Source of the DNA: Cytophagales bacterium
GTDB lineage: Bacteria; Bacteroidota; Bacteroidia; Cytophagales; Cytophagaceae
DNA length: 64,000 nucleotides
Assembly (NCBI GenBank): GCA_004294225.1
Contig: REBA01000018.1
Location: 1-64,000 of the forward strand
Direction: 5' to 3'
Below, in pieces: positions 56,081 to 64,000 of this stretch. The notes below the pieces were generated by a model. That model did no database searches. It was not told the DNA's origin and saw nothing but the letters and a program-made list of their open reading frames with translations. A program made the translations under genes and the position numbers. Every line of letters begins with the position of its first letter. Within the stretch, counting starts at the first letter, position 1.

Positions 56081-56111
56081 CAAACATACAATTTGTGTTC
56101 TTTAAAATCAA
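56081..56111 (-). promoter_or_regulatory. Bacteroidota-type promoter of gap
   Basis: On the minus strand TTG (56111-56109), a 20-bp spacer and TATGTTTG (56088-56081) match the TTG/TAnnTTTG consensus. The start codon is 33 bp beyond the -7 element. This is one of the two best promoters in the window. Confidence 0.7.
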
Positions 56112-56211
56112 TATAGGTTAAAAAAAGAACTTAATTATTGATAATACCAGAAAAAAGCTACCTCATATATAGGCTAGATAAAATGACTATAGTGAATAGT
56201 GGTATTTATCT

Positions 56212-56219
56212 TATATTTG
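56212..56219 (+). promoter_or_regulatory. Candidate -7 element of the LptF/LptG permease gene
   Basis: TATATTTG matches TAnnTTTG, 44 bp before the ATG at 56264. No TTG at the usual -33 distance. Confidence 0.4.
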
Positions 56220-56263
56220 CTAAACAAATACTTTTTAAATATTAAATTATTTTTCTAAGGATA

Positions 56264-57343
56264 ATGAAAATTCTGGATTTATATATATTAAAACGCTTCC
56301 TAACTTCCTTTTTCTTTGTAGTACTTTTACTTTTAGCTATCATAGTGATGATAGATTATACTGAAAAAAATGAAGACTTTATAAAAAGTGGTTTGTCCTT
56401 CTTTGAGATTACTAAACAATTTTACATCTACTTTATTCCTTATATAGCAAATACCATTAGCCCTCTTATCATATTTATTGCTGCTGTATTTGTAACCTCT
56501 CGAATGTCTTCTCATACAGAGATTATAGCTATTCTTAATAGCGGAGTCAGTTTTAGGCGTTTCTTATTTCCCTTTTTTGTAGGTTCTTCTATCATTGCTA
56601 TTGCTACTTTCTTCCTAATTGGTTGGGTAATCCCTAAATCAAATAAAGCAATGGTAGCATTTGAAAATAAGTATTTAAAAAATAAATTCTATTTTGAAGG
56701 GAGGGACGTACATATTAAAATATCGCCCACCGATTATATCTATCTAGAAAGTTACAACAATCATATCCTTACTGGATACTCATTTACTCTAGAAAAAATA
56801 GAAGATGGATTATTAAAAAGTAAATTAAAAGCTTCAAGAATTGTATGGAACAATGAAAAAAACAAATGGACTTTAGAAGATTATCAAATCAGAAATTTTT
56901 CTGGAATGGGTAAACAAAAAATACTCAGTGGAAATCTATTAGATACGCTAATTGACCTTAAACCTTCTGATTTTGAAAGTAAATATATGCATCAAGAAAT
57001 TTTAAACTTTTCTGAGTTAAATGATTATATAAATACACTGAAAGAACGAGGAGCTGAAAATATAGAAATGTATGAAATAGAGAAATACGAAAGATATGCC
57101 TACCCCTTCGCTGTAATTATATTAACCATCTTCGGAGTAATAGTATCTGCAAAAAAATCTAGGGGCGGAACTGGATTTCAAATTGCTTTCGGCTTTATTT
57201 TAGCTTTTGTATATCTCATCTTTGTGATACTAAGCAGAAGCTTCGCCACTTCTGGGGTTATCAGCTCAATGATGGCTGCTTGGACACCCAATATTCTGTT
57301 TTCAATCATTGGTTTATTAATGTATAAGTTCATGCCTAGATAA
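56264..57343 (+). CDS. LptF/LptG-family LPS export permease
   Basis: A 359-residue inner-membrane protein: LYILKRFLTSFFFVVLLLLAIIV (about 6-28) with the FTEKNED-type segment after it, three helices in the N-terminal half, a periplasmic beta-jellyroll (about 140-250, KIEDGLLKSKLKASRIVWNN) and a C-terminal group of helices (VIILTIFGVIVSAKKSRGG, IGFILAFVYLIFVILS). This is the YjgP/YjgQ fold that with LptB extracts LPS for transport to LptC/A. LptF and LptG cannot be told apart with certainty; the opening TEKNEDFI resembles LptG of this phylum. Nine bases separate it from the M1 peptidase gene. Confidence 0.88.
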   Translation: MKILDLYILKRFLTSFFFVVLLLLAIIVMIDYTEKNEDFIKSGLSFFEITKQFYIYFIPYIANTISPLIIFIAAVFVTSRMSSHTEIIAILNSGVSFRRFLFPFFVGSSIIAIATFFLIGWVIPKSNKAMVAFENKYLKNKFYFEGRDVHIKISPTDYIYLESYNNHILTGYSFTLEKIEDGLLKSKLKASRIVWNNEKNKWTLEDYQIRNFSGMGKQKILSGNLLDTLIDLKPSDFESKYMHQEILNFSELNDYINTLKERGAENIEMYEIEKYERYAYPFAVIILTIFGVIVSAKKSRGGTGFQIAFGFILAFVYLIFVILSRSFATSGVISSMMAAWTPNILFSIIGLLMYKFMPR

Positions 57344-57352
57344 TCTTTTTTT

Positions 57353-60300
57353 ATGAAGAACTTTCTAATCTTTTTTATCCTTTTCACAAATTTTCTTTCC
57401 ATCGCTATAGCTCAACAATGGAACCACTTATCGCCTGAAATTCCTTACAGAAGTTCTCAAAACCAATATTATTGGAAAAACAGAATTCACAACCCTATCT
57501 ACTGGCAGCAAGATGTTCATTATACCATCAATGCTTTAATTGATGACGAAACAGACATTATTTCAGGAGACTATCAATTAGTATATTGGAACAATTCACC
57601 ATTTCCGCTCAAAGAGCTTTTCTTTCATTTACATCAGAATGCTTTTCAACCTAATTCTTATTATGACAATCTGAATAAAAACAACAATGTAAAAGTAAAG
57701 TTTGGAAAATATGAACAACAGGGGCTAGGCACATCTTGCGATAGCATAAGAATTAACAACAAACCAGCAATGGTAGAGCTAGACAACACAATAATGAAAA
57801 TCCCTCTCTTTGAAACCTTAAAATCAGGGGACTCTATTGTGATTACAATGAAGTTCAAAACCTACTTTGATACTGGCACGATGAGAAGAAGAATGAAAAA
57901 GTTTGATTCCTTCAATACAAAACATTTTGATGGAGTACAGTGGTATCCAGCAATAGCAGTATATGATGCTAAATTTGGTTGGAATACAGACCAAGATTTA
58001 GATAAAGAATACTACGGAGATTTCGGAGTATTTGATGTAAAATTAACTTTCCCTCAAGAATATATTGTAGAGGCTACCGGTGTTCTTCAAAACAAAGAGG
58101 AAGTAATGCCAGACTCGCTAAGAAAAAAATTAGACCTTAGCAACTTTGTAAAAAAATCTCCTGCCGAACCCATTTCCCAAATCATTGCAAAAGAAAAAGG
58201 AAAAACAAAGACCTGGTACTTTCATGCTAAAAATGTTCACAATTTTGCTTTCACCGCAGACCCATTATACAGGATAAGCGAACTAGAGTGGAACGGGATA
58301 AAAGTAATAGCTCTAGCCCAAGAAAATCATGCTGCTGGTTGGCAACAGTCAGCTATGTTCACCATGAATGTTATAAAAGTATATTCAAAAGATTTTGGAA
58401 TGTATGCTTGGCCCAAAATTATTGTAGCCGATGCCAAAGATGGCATGGAGTACCCTATGCTTACTCTTGATGGAGGAACCTACCCTCAACATCAAGGGCT
58501 ATTAGCCCACGAAGTTGGTCATATGTGGTTTTACGGAATGCTTGGAAGCAACGAAACATACAGAGCCTACTTAGATGAAGGTTTTACACAATTTCTTACT
58601 GTATGGTCTATGGATAGAATAGTAGGTGAGAAAAGGGCTAGATTTCACAAAAACAAATACATTTCAAAATACCTAGACTCTTCTGATACTCGTTATGAAA
58701 ACTTATACTACCCTTATTTAAATCATGTCAATGAAGGATTCGACGAACAACTAAATACGCACTCTTCTGCATTCAATGGAGCAATTAGACATGGAGGAAA
58801 TTATGGGCTTGTTTATTATAAAACTGGCGTAATGCTATACAATCTTAGGTATGTTCTAGGCGAAGAATTGTTTCTTAATGCTATGAAGTACTATGTCGAA
58901 AAATGGAAATTCAAACACCCCTACCCAGAAGATTTCAGACAATCAATTATAGAATACACCCAAGTAGATTTGAATTGGTTTTTTGACCAATGGCTAGAAA
59001 CCAATAAAAGCATAGATTATGGGATAGAAAAAGTGAAGAGAATTTCTAAAAACAATAATTATGAAATCACTTTCTCAAGAAAAGGCAGAATGCAAATGCC
59101 CATAGATTTTACTGTAATAGATGAGCAAGACGTCAAACATAATTATCATATCCCAAACACTTGGTTTACAAAGCAAACTCAAGCTACTGTATTACCCAAA
59201 TGGTATGGTTGGGACTTGCTTCAACCTACTTATACTGCAACTGTTAATATCCCCAATAAAATAAAATCTATTGAAATCGACCCCGAAAAATATTTAGCAG
59301 ATGCAGATTTGAGAAATAACAAAGTAGGCGAAGGGGGCATTTGCAGCTTTGAATTCGACCATAGAGTACCATCTATGCCTAGCTGGACAAGAGCAAAGAA
59401 TTTTTGGAGACCAGACGTGTGGTACAATAGCTACGATGGCCTGCAACTTGGTCTCCACGCCGAAGGAGCTTATCTTAACAAAAACACCTACTCTATTTCG
59501 GCTTGGTACAACTCAAGATTGCTACAAAACAATGTTTTCGGCGATTTATCTAATAAAAATCAACCTGTCGCTTTTGAAATATTCAACAAAAATTCCACCA
59601 ATAAAATTTGGCACAACTCCAACCTTTCTCAACACTCCTTCTATAATGCTGGTGTTACAAAAGTAGCACTCAATTTTGAAAAAATATTTAGAACTCAAGA
59701 CACTAGAAACCCTAGGTATTCAAAGCTGTTTGCTGAGCTAAAATATTTAGTCAATGCTCAAAACATAGCCCCTTATTTACTATTCCCCTCTAACTGGGCT
59801 ATGAATAACCAAAATACAAACAATGCCAACTATATTAATGCTAGCTTTAATATAGGTTATAGCAAATATTATGTCTATGAAAAAGGCAACGGAGAATTAA
59901 CATTTACAGTAAGAACACCAGCTCCAAAATCTAGTTATAACTACTCCTACCTCCTTCTAAATTCATTGAATAAAATCAACTGGAAAAAGTTTGAAATCAA
60001 ATCAAGAATATTTGGACAATGGATTTTTGGAGACGAAATCCCAAGTGCTTCAGCACTGTATCTTGCAGGAGCAAACCCAGAAGCTTTGATAGAAAACAAA
60101 TTCACCAGAGCTAGAGGATTTGTTCCTGATCAGTGGATGGGTTATGGAGCTAATACCAATCATTTTCATGCAGGAGGTGGGCTGAACCTTAGAGGATATG
60201 CTGGTTATTGGGCTGTTCAAGAAAACAATGGCATACTAAATACTTCATATATTGGTAAAGGTGGAGCAAGCTATAATATCGAAATTGACTTTGACAAATA

Positions 60301-60580
60301 TTTCAAAATTCCTGCTAAGGGAATTACTAAAAATCTGAAAGTAGACACCTATTTCTTTGGTGATATTGGCACAATAGCCTATAATTTCGAGAAAAAAACC
60401 TACCCAAGTGCATTAAGAATGGATGCAGGAATAGGCACATCTGTAACTATAAAATTCTCTCCTCTAGATATCAAGCCATTGGTGATTAGATTTGATATGC
60501 CTCTCTGGCTCAACACGCCACCAGCAACAGAAGAGTATTTTCAATTTAGATATCTTGTTGGAATTAATAGAGCGTTCTAA
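57353..60580 (+). CDS. M1-family metallopeptidase with C-terminal beta-barrel-like domain
   Basis: A 1075-residue exported protein (signal peptide, LSIAIAQ near residue 22). Residues about 50-570 form an M1 aminopeptidase-like domain: the GxMEN-type segment DGMEYPMLTLDGG, zinc site HEVGH (386-390) and Glu409 in YLDEGF, so HExxH-X18-E is complete. Beyond about residue 640 the rest is beta-rich with aromatic alternation (YSISAWYNSRLL, YLVNAQNIAPYLLFP). It contains GGGLNLRGYAGYW with L946-RGY, the Omp85 L6-loop type motif, and ends FRYLVGINRAF with a terminal Phe. The tail probably forms an outer-membrane barrel carrying the peptidase. It follows the LptF/G gene by nine bases. Confidence 0.8.
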   Translation: MKNFLIFFILFTNFLSIAIAQQWNHLSPEIPYRSSQNQYYWKNRIHNPIYWQQDVHYTINALIDDETDIISGDYQLVYWNNSPFPLKELFFHLHQNAFQPNSYYDNLNKNNNVKVKFGKYEQQGLGTSCDSIRINNKPAMVELDNTIMKIPLFETLKSGDSIVITMKFKTYFDTGTMRRRMKKFDSFNTKHFDGVQWYPAIAVYDAKFGWNTDQDLDKEYYGDFGVFDVKLTFPQEYIVEATGVLQNKEEVMPDSLRKKLDLSNFVKKSPAEPISQIIAKEKGKTKTWYFHAKNVHNFAFTADPLYRISELEWNGIKVIALAQENHAAGWQQSAMFTMNVIKVYSKDFGMYAWPKIIVADAKDGMEYPMLTLDGGTYPQHQGLLAHEVGHMWFYGMLGSNETYRAYLDEGFTQFLTVWSMDRIVGEKRARFHKNKYISKYLDSSDTRYENLYYPYLNHVNEGFDEQLNTHSSAFNGAIRHGGNYGLVYYKTGVMLYNLRYVLGEELFLNAMKYYVEKWKFKHPYPEDFRQSIIEYTQVDLNWFFDQWLETNKSIDYGIEKVKRISKNNNYEITFSRKGRMQMPIDFTVIDEQDVKHNYHIPNTWFTKQTQATVLPKWYGWDLLQPTYTATVNIPNKIKSIEIDPEKYLADADLRNNKVGEGGICSFEFDHRVPSMPSWTRAKNFWRPDVWYNSYDGLQLGLHAEGAYLNKNTYSISAWYNSRLLQNNVFGDLSNKNQPVAFEIFNKNSTNKIWHNSNLSQHSFYNAGVTKVALNFEKIFRTQDTRNPRYSKLFAELKYLVNAQNIAPYLLFPSNWAMNNQNTNNANYINASFNIGYSKYYVYEKGNGELTFTVRTPAPKSSYNYSYLLLNSLNKINWKKFEIKSRIFGQWIFGDEIPSASALYLAGANPEALIENKFTRARGFVPDQWMGYGANTNHFHAGGGLNLRGYAGYWAVQENNGILNTSYIGKGGASYNIEIDFDKYFKIPAKGITKNLKVDTYFFGDIGTIAYNFEKKTYPSALRMDAGIGTSVTIKFSPLDIKPLVIRFDMPLWLNTPPATEEYFQFRYLVGINRAF

Positions 60581-60706
60581 TCGGCAAATTTTGCTAAAGA
60601 ATTATTACTCTATTCAGCAAAACAATTATCGTTGTTTTGTATATTCCATTTGTATCCCTTACTCTCGCTAATTATATTTGATAGAAACATCTTTAAAAAT
60701 AATCAA

Positions 60707-60934
60707 GTGCTCGAAAAAAATCTTTCCCAATTAGAAATAGGAGAAAAAGGGATTATTAGTAATTTCAAAGATGAAGAAATGTCACTAAAGTTAATAGAAA
60801 TGGGATGTCTTCCTGGAGTTGATGTAGAAGTATTATTTAAAGCTCCTTGGGGTGGGCCTATCTGTATAGCTGTTTCGGGCTATAATTTATCGCTAAGGAG
60901 AGACGAGGCGGCTACAATCGTTCTGCAAAACTAA
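60707..60934 (+). CDS. feoA: Ferrous iron transport protein FeoA
   Basis: A 76-residue SH3-like protein when started at the GTG at 60707 (VLEKNLSQLEIGEKG). A further in-frame TTG at 60632 would add 25 residues that FeoA proteins lack. Motifs: LSQLEIGEKGIIS, LKLIEMGCLPGVDVEVLFKAPWGGP and VSGYNLSLRRDEAATI. FeoA helps the Feo complex import Fe2+. The stop codon is separated from the feoB ATG by one base. Confidence 0.9.
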   Translation: MLEKNLSQLEIGEKGIISNFKDEEMSLKLIEMGCLPGVDVEVLFKAPWGGPICIAVSGYNLSLRRDEAATIVLQN

Positions 60935-60935
60935 T

Positions 60936-63053
60936 ATGAGAGAAAAAACAATAGAAATTGCTCTTATAGGGAACCCTAATAGCGGAAAATCTTCTCTTTT
61001 CAACCACCTCACTAGGCTTAATCAAAAAATAGGAAACTTCCCTGGAGTTACTGTAGATAAAAAAACAGGAAATTCAAATCTAACAAGCGATATAGTAGCA
61101 GAAATAATAGATCTCCCAGGCACTTATAGTTTATATCCCAAATCTCTTGACGAACAGGTAGTATTAGATTTTATTATCAATGCCAAGAAAACTCAATCCC
61201 TAGATTTAATTATTGTAGCCATAGATGCTTCTAATATTAAACGTAATCTACTTCTTTATACCCAACTTGCAGACCTAGATATTCCTCTGCTCATAGTATT
61301 AAACATGATGGATTTGGCAACTTTAGCTGGTATCAATATAGATGTTGCTCTGCTAAGTGCTAAATTAAAAACTCCTGTAATTTGCTTCAATGGAAGAACC
61401 GGAGAAGGAATAGAAAAACTCAAAACCGCTATTCTGGAAAGATTATCTTTCACTTCCTTGCCTACAAAATTCATCGACTCCCATAGCCTAGCTGGTTCTG
61501 TGATTGCAGACCTTAAATCAAAACTTAGCCTTGATAACGATTACCAAGCTCTTATTCTTGCTCATCAATTTAGAAAAAAACTTAGCTGCCTGAATATTGA
61601 TGAAAAAGATATTATTCAAAAAATCACCAACGAACATAATTTTCAAAGTGCTACACTTCAAATACAAGAGACCTACCAAAGGTATGATCAAATAAATACC
61701 CTTCTCAATACCTGTATAGAAAACAAATCAATAACTAACATACAACAGTATAGTATAAAAATAGATCGACTGCTGACACATCCAGTCTGGGGTTATGCTA
61801 TATTTTTTGGATTGCTATTTCTAATTTTTCAATCTGTATTCTCATGGGCGTCTATACCCATGAATCTTATAGATGAAGGAATTGCCACTTTGAATGCTTA
61901 TTTAAAGCAAATACTACCAAATTCAATGCTTACAGACTTATTTACAGATGGGCTAATTGCTGGATTGGGTGGTATTCTTATTTTCATTCCTCAGATTGCT
62001 ATATTATTTTTCTTTATTGCTTTACTTGAAGAGTCTGGCTACATGTCTAGAGTAATGTTCATAATGGATAGATTTCTTAGAAAATTCGGAATGAACGGAC
62101 GAAGTGTGGTACCACTTATTTCTGGTGTAGCTTGTGCAGTACCCGCAATTATGGCAACTAGAAGTATAGATAATTGGAAAAACAGATTGATTACCATATT
62201 TGTTACTCCATTAATGAGTTGCTCTGCTCGTATTCCAGTATTTACAATCATCATTGCACTTGCTGTTCCAGAAGACAAAGTCTTTGGTATATTTAACCTT
62301 CAAGGGCTTACCTTAATGGGGCTTTACACTTTAGGGTTCTTAGCTGCAGTGTTAACTGGATGGATACTGAATATAATATTAGAAAACAATCAGCGTAGCT
62401 TTCTAATAATGGAGTTGCCTTCTTATAAAATGCCTCGCTGGAATAATATAGGCTTTACCATTATTGAAAAAATAAAAACATTTGTATTCGATGCAGGAAA
62501 AGTAATTATATCAATAGCAATTATTTTATGGGTATTGGCATCTTATGGGCCTAGTGATCAAATAAACAATGCCATTAATGAAACTCAAAATTACGCAAAG
62601 ATCAATCATTTGAATAAAGAAGAAGAGGCAAACCTCTTAGCTACCAAAAAACTTGAAGCTTCTTATGCAGGTCATCTCGGCAAAATAATTGAGCCTGCCA
62701 TAAAGCCATTGGGTTTTGACTGGAAAATAGGAATTGCCCTAATCACATCATTTGCGGCAAGAGAAGTATTTGTCAGCACCATGTCCACCATTTATAGTGT
62801 AGGAAGTGAAAATCAATATACCATAAAAGAAAGAATGAAAGCAGAAATAAATCCTGAAACAGGAAAACCAATGTATTCATTAGCGCTGTCATTATCCCTT
62901 CTTGTTTTCTATGTATTTGCAATGCAATGTATGAGTACAATTGCGGTAGTTTATCGCGAAACCAAGACTTGGAAATGGCCACTGCTTCAGTTTGCCTACA
63001 TGAGTTGCTTGGCCTACTTAGCTAGTTTTGCAGTTTATAGCCTTCTAAAATAA
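60936..63053 (+). CDS. feoB: Ferrous iron transporter FeoB
   Basis: A 705-residue inner-membrane protein with an N-terminal GTPase domain (G1 LIGNPNSGKSSLFN, G2 GVTVDKK, G3 DLPGTYSLYP, G4 LNMMD), a linker domain, and about 10 transmembrane helices with the two gate motifs (SGVACAVPAIMATRSIDNWKNR with Cys, and ASFAAREVFVSTM). FeoB carries Fe2+ across the inner membrane. It forms a two-gene operon with feoA. Its C-terminal half ends in the usual FAMQCMSTIAVVYRET stretch. Complete. Confidence 0.95.
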   Translation: MREKTIEIALIGNPNSGKSSLFNHLTRLNQKIGNFPGVTVDKKTGNSNLTSDIVAEIIDLPGTYSLYPKSLDEQVVLDFIINAKKTQSLDLIIVAIDASNIKRNLLLYTQLADLDIPLLIVLNMMDLATLAGINIDVALLSAKLKTPVICFNGRTGEGIEKLKTAILERLSFTSLPTKFIDSHSLAGSVIADLKSKLSLDNDYQALILAHQFRKKLSCLNIDEKDIIQKITNEHNFQSATLQIQETYQRYDQINTLLNTCIENKSITNIQQYSIKIDRLLTHPVWGYAIFFGLLFLIFQSVFSWASIPMNLIDEGIATLNAYLKQILPNSMLTDLFTDGLIAGLGGILIFIPQIAILFFFIALLEESGYMSRVMFIMDRFLRKFGMNGRSVVPLISGVACAVPAIMATRSIDNWKNRLITIFVTPLMSCSARIPVFTIIIALAVPEDKVFGIFNLQGLTLMGLYTLGFLAAVLTGWILNIILENNQRSFLIMELPSYKMPRWNNIGFTIIEKIKTFVFDAGKVIISIAIILWVLASYGPSDQINNAINETQNYAKINHLNKEEEANLLATKKLEASYAGHLGKIIEPAIKPLGFDWKIGIALITSFAAREVFVSTMSTIYSVGSENQYTIKERMKAEINPETGKPMYSLALSLSLLVFYVFAMQCMSTIAVVYRETKTWKWPLLQFAYMSCLAYLASFAVYSLLK

Positions 63054-63117
63054 AAACTTCTTTAGCGAACCTTTAGGTAGCTAATAAAATCTTAGGATTA
63101 ACTTTAATTTCTTATTC

Positions 63118-63693
63118 ATGAATATTTATCAATTTTTAGAATTAGTAAGTACAGTGTTTAGCTTATTCTATTTGATATTCTTGATTAAAGAAAAGAAAGT
63201 ATGTTGGATATTTGGAATATTAGCTTCCAGCCTTAGTATAATTATTCTAGCTCATAGCACTCTTTATGCTGAAGCCATATTAGCCCTCTATTATGTTGTT
63301 ATAGGATTTTACGGATGGTGGCATTGGAACAAAAAAAATCCCGATGAAATAAAAATACAAACTTGGGGAATCATTAATCATGTCTGGGCTATATCTATAG
63401 GTATTGTTCTAAGTCTTGTTCTGGCATATACCTTATCAAAATTTACTAATTCCAAAAATCCATTTGCAGATTCATTCATCACCATCTTTAGCTTTATCGC
63501 CTCGTACAAAGAAGCTAAAAAAGTACTTAGTGGTTGGATATATTGGTTTTTTATCAATGGATTCAGCGTAGGGCTTTACTTTCAGCGGTCTCTGAACTAT
63601 TACGCTTTTCTTGCAATCATTTATACATTAATGACGGTTTGGGGATACCTAGATTGGTATAAAAAAATAGCTACAGAAAAATCAAGCCTTTAG
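63118..63693 (+). CDS. pnuC: PnuC-type vitamin transporter
   Basis: A 191-residue inner-membrane protein with about seven hydrophobic segments and the family motifs YYVVIGFYGWWHWNKK (about 59-74) and, near the C-terminus, WGYLDWYKK. PnuC-type proteins carry nicotinamide riboside, riboflavin or thiamine by facilitated diffusion. The substrate here is undetermined. No thiamine or other riboswitch was recognised in the 64 bp upstream. It ends 4 bp inside the converging gldB gene. Confidence 0.9.
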   Translation: MNIYQFLELVSTVFSLFYLIFLIKEKKVCWIFGILASSLSIIILAHSTLYAEAILALYYVVIGFYGWWHWNKKNPDEIKIQTWGIINHVWAISIGIVLSLVLAYTLSKFTNSKNPFADSFITIFSFIASYKEAKKVLSGWIYWFFINGFSVGLYFQRSLNYYAFLAIIYTLMTVWGYLDWYKKIATEKSSL

Positions 63694-64000
63694 GGTTTGT
63701 ATTTAGATACACTAAATATTTTTTGAGCATCTTTTTCTGCCATTAGTTCTTGCAGTTTCAAAGAAGGATTGGCTTCCATATATTTTTTAACTATCTCCCA
63801 ACCCAACCATCTGCCTATTCTACCGGGGCATTTTTCCCCGATTTCACTAACCTTAGGACTTTCGCCCACATATTTATCTATTAAATGTCGATTAGTTTCA
63901 AAAATCAATTTTTTATCAATAAAATGTGCCCAAATCGTTTTGGCATGAGCATTTACATCTTTCATTTGCTCAGCGGTGTACATTGTTATCAAAGAATCGG
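63690..64000 (-). CDS. gldB: C-terminal part of the gliding motility lipoprotein GldB (cut by window edge)
   Basis: The frame is open to the right edge; the first visible codons read DSLITMYTAEQM, so a start at 63992 would be artificial. Seen are HAKTIWAHFIDKKLIFETN, LIDKYVGESP, CPGRIGRWLGWEIVKKYME and LQELMAEKDAQKIFSVSKYKP. The PGRIGxWxGWxIVxxYM and DAQxIFxxSxYKP stretches are the well-conserved end of GldB, an essential lipoprotein of type IX secretion/gliding bacteria. The upstream part is not available. Confidence 0.85.
   Translation of the reverse strand, partial: DSLITMYTAEQMKDVNAHAKTIWAHFIDKKLIFETNRHLIDKYVGESPKVSEIGEKCPGRIGRWLGWEIVKKYMEANPSLKLQELMAEKDAQKIFSVSKYKP

Noticed and set aside
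63054-63117. Possible thiamine or other riboswitch before pnuC
   Set aside because: Only 64 bp separate feoB and pnuC and no THI-box or other conserved core was recognised.

Overview
The window is an AT-rich (roughly one-third G+C by eye) stretch of chromosome from a member of the Bacteroidota, most likely a Cytophagales-type glider. Supporting signs are the C-terminal part of the gliding protein gene gldB at the right edge, a CarboxypepD_reg-type TonB-dependent receptor, bshC for bacillithiol, an OmpH/Skp-like protein, an NhaD-type antiporter, the MoxR-DUF58-DUF4350-DUF4129-SpoIIM/RDD membrane cluster, near absence of Shine-Dalgarno sequences, and several promoters of the Bacteroidota form TTTG-N19/20-TAnnTTTG. 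No rRNA, tRNA, insertion sequence, prophage or CRISPR array was seen. Genus cannot be told from the sequence.

Layout. 1-2.95 kb: start of a secreted protein cut by the edge, a lipoprotein-like gene split at a run of nine G, an outer-membrane beta-barrel protein, a small membrane protein and an OmpH-like chaperone. 3-8.3 kb: class A PBP (pbp1A), an Ate1/Bpt-like aminoacyl-tRNA-protein transferase, and a TPR plus periplasmic-binding-fold protein. 8.4-10.4 kb: a type II restriction-modification pair whose endonuclease carries the Ecl18kI/EcoRII catalytic and recognition residues at matching spacings. 10.5-16.1 kb: lipoprotein, NhaD antiporter, 5-formyl-THF cyclo-ligase, bshC, beta-CASP RNase. 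16.3-21.4 kb: Kup potassium transporter and TonB receptor. 21.4-27.3 kb: an unlisted 54-residue lipoprotein-like gene, prfC, then a tight run TPR - comA - dedA - lipoprotein MBL hydrolase. 27.5-32.4 kb: sugar-type oxidoreductase, bcp, M23 peptidase, FAH-family hydrolase, degenerate TrpF-like protein. 32.5-34.2 kb: thioredoxin, small acidic protein, broken mnmA. 34.2-41.5 kb: DUF805 and the MoxR/SpoIIM/RDD cluster. 41.6-50.4 kb: GH3 synthetase, lptB, ssb, mutY, ruvB, ilvD, broken recN and a small Sm-like candidate. 50.6-64 kb: selO, the DUF1501/DUF1800 pair, gap, an LptF/G permease, an M1 peptidase with a beta-barrel-like tail, feoAB, pnuC and partial gldB.

Most is housekeeping and envelope biology. 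The most notable items are: three independently disrupted genes (lipoprotein, mnmA, recN); phosphosulfolactate synthase in a possible lipid-related operon; an M1 metallopeptidase that appears fused to an outer-membrane barrel; a TrpF-fold protein without its catalytic Cys/Asp; an Sm-like small protein next to recN; an LpoA-like architecture near PBP1A; and a very complete Ecl18kI-type restriction system. I found no clear wholly new multi-gene defence or mobile system.
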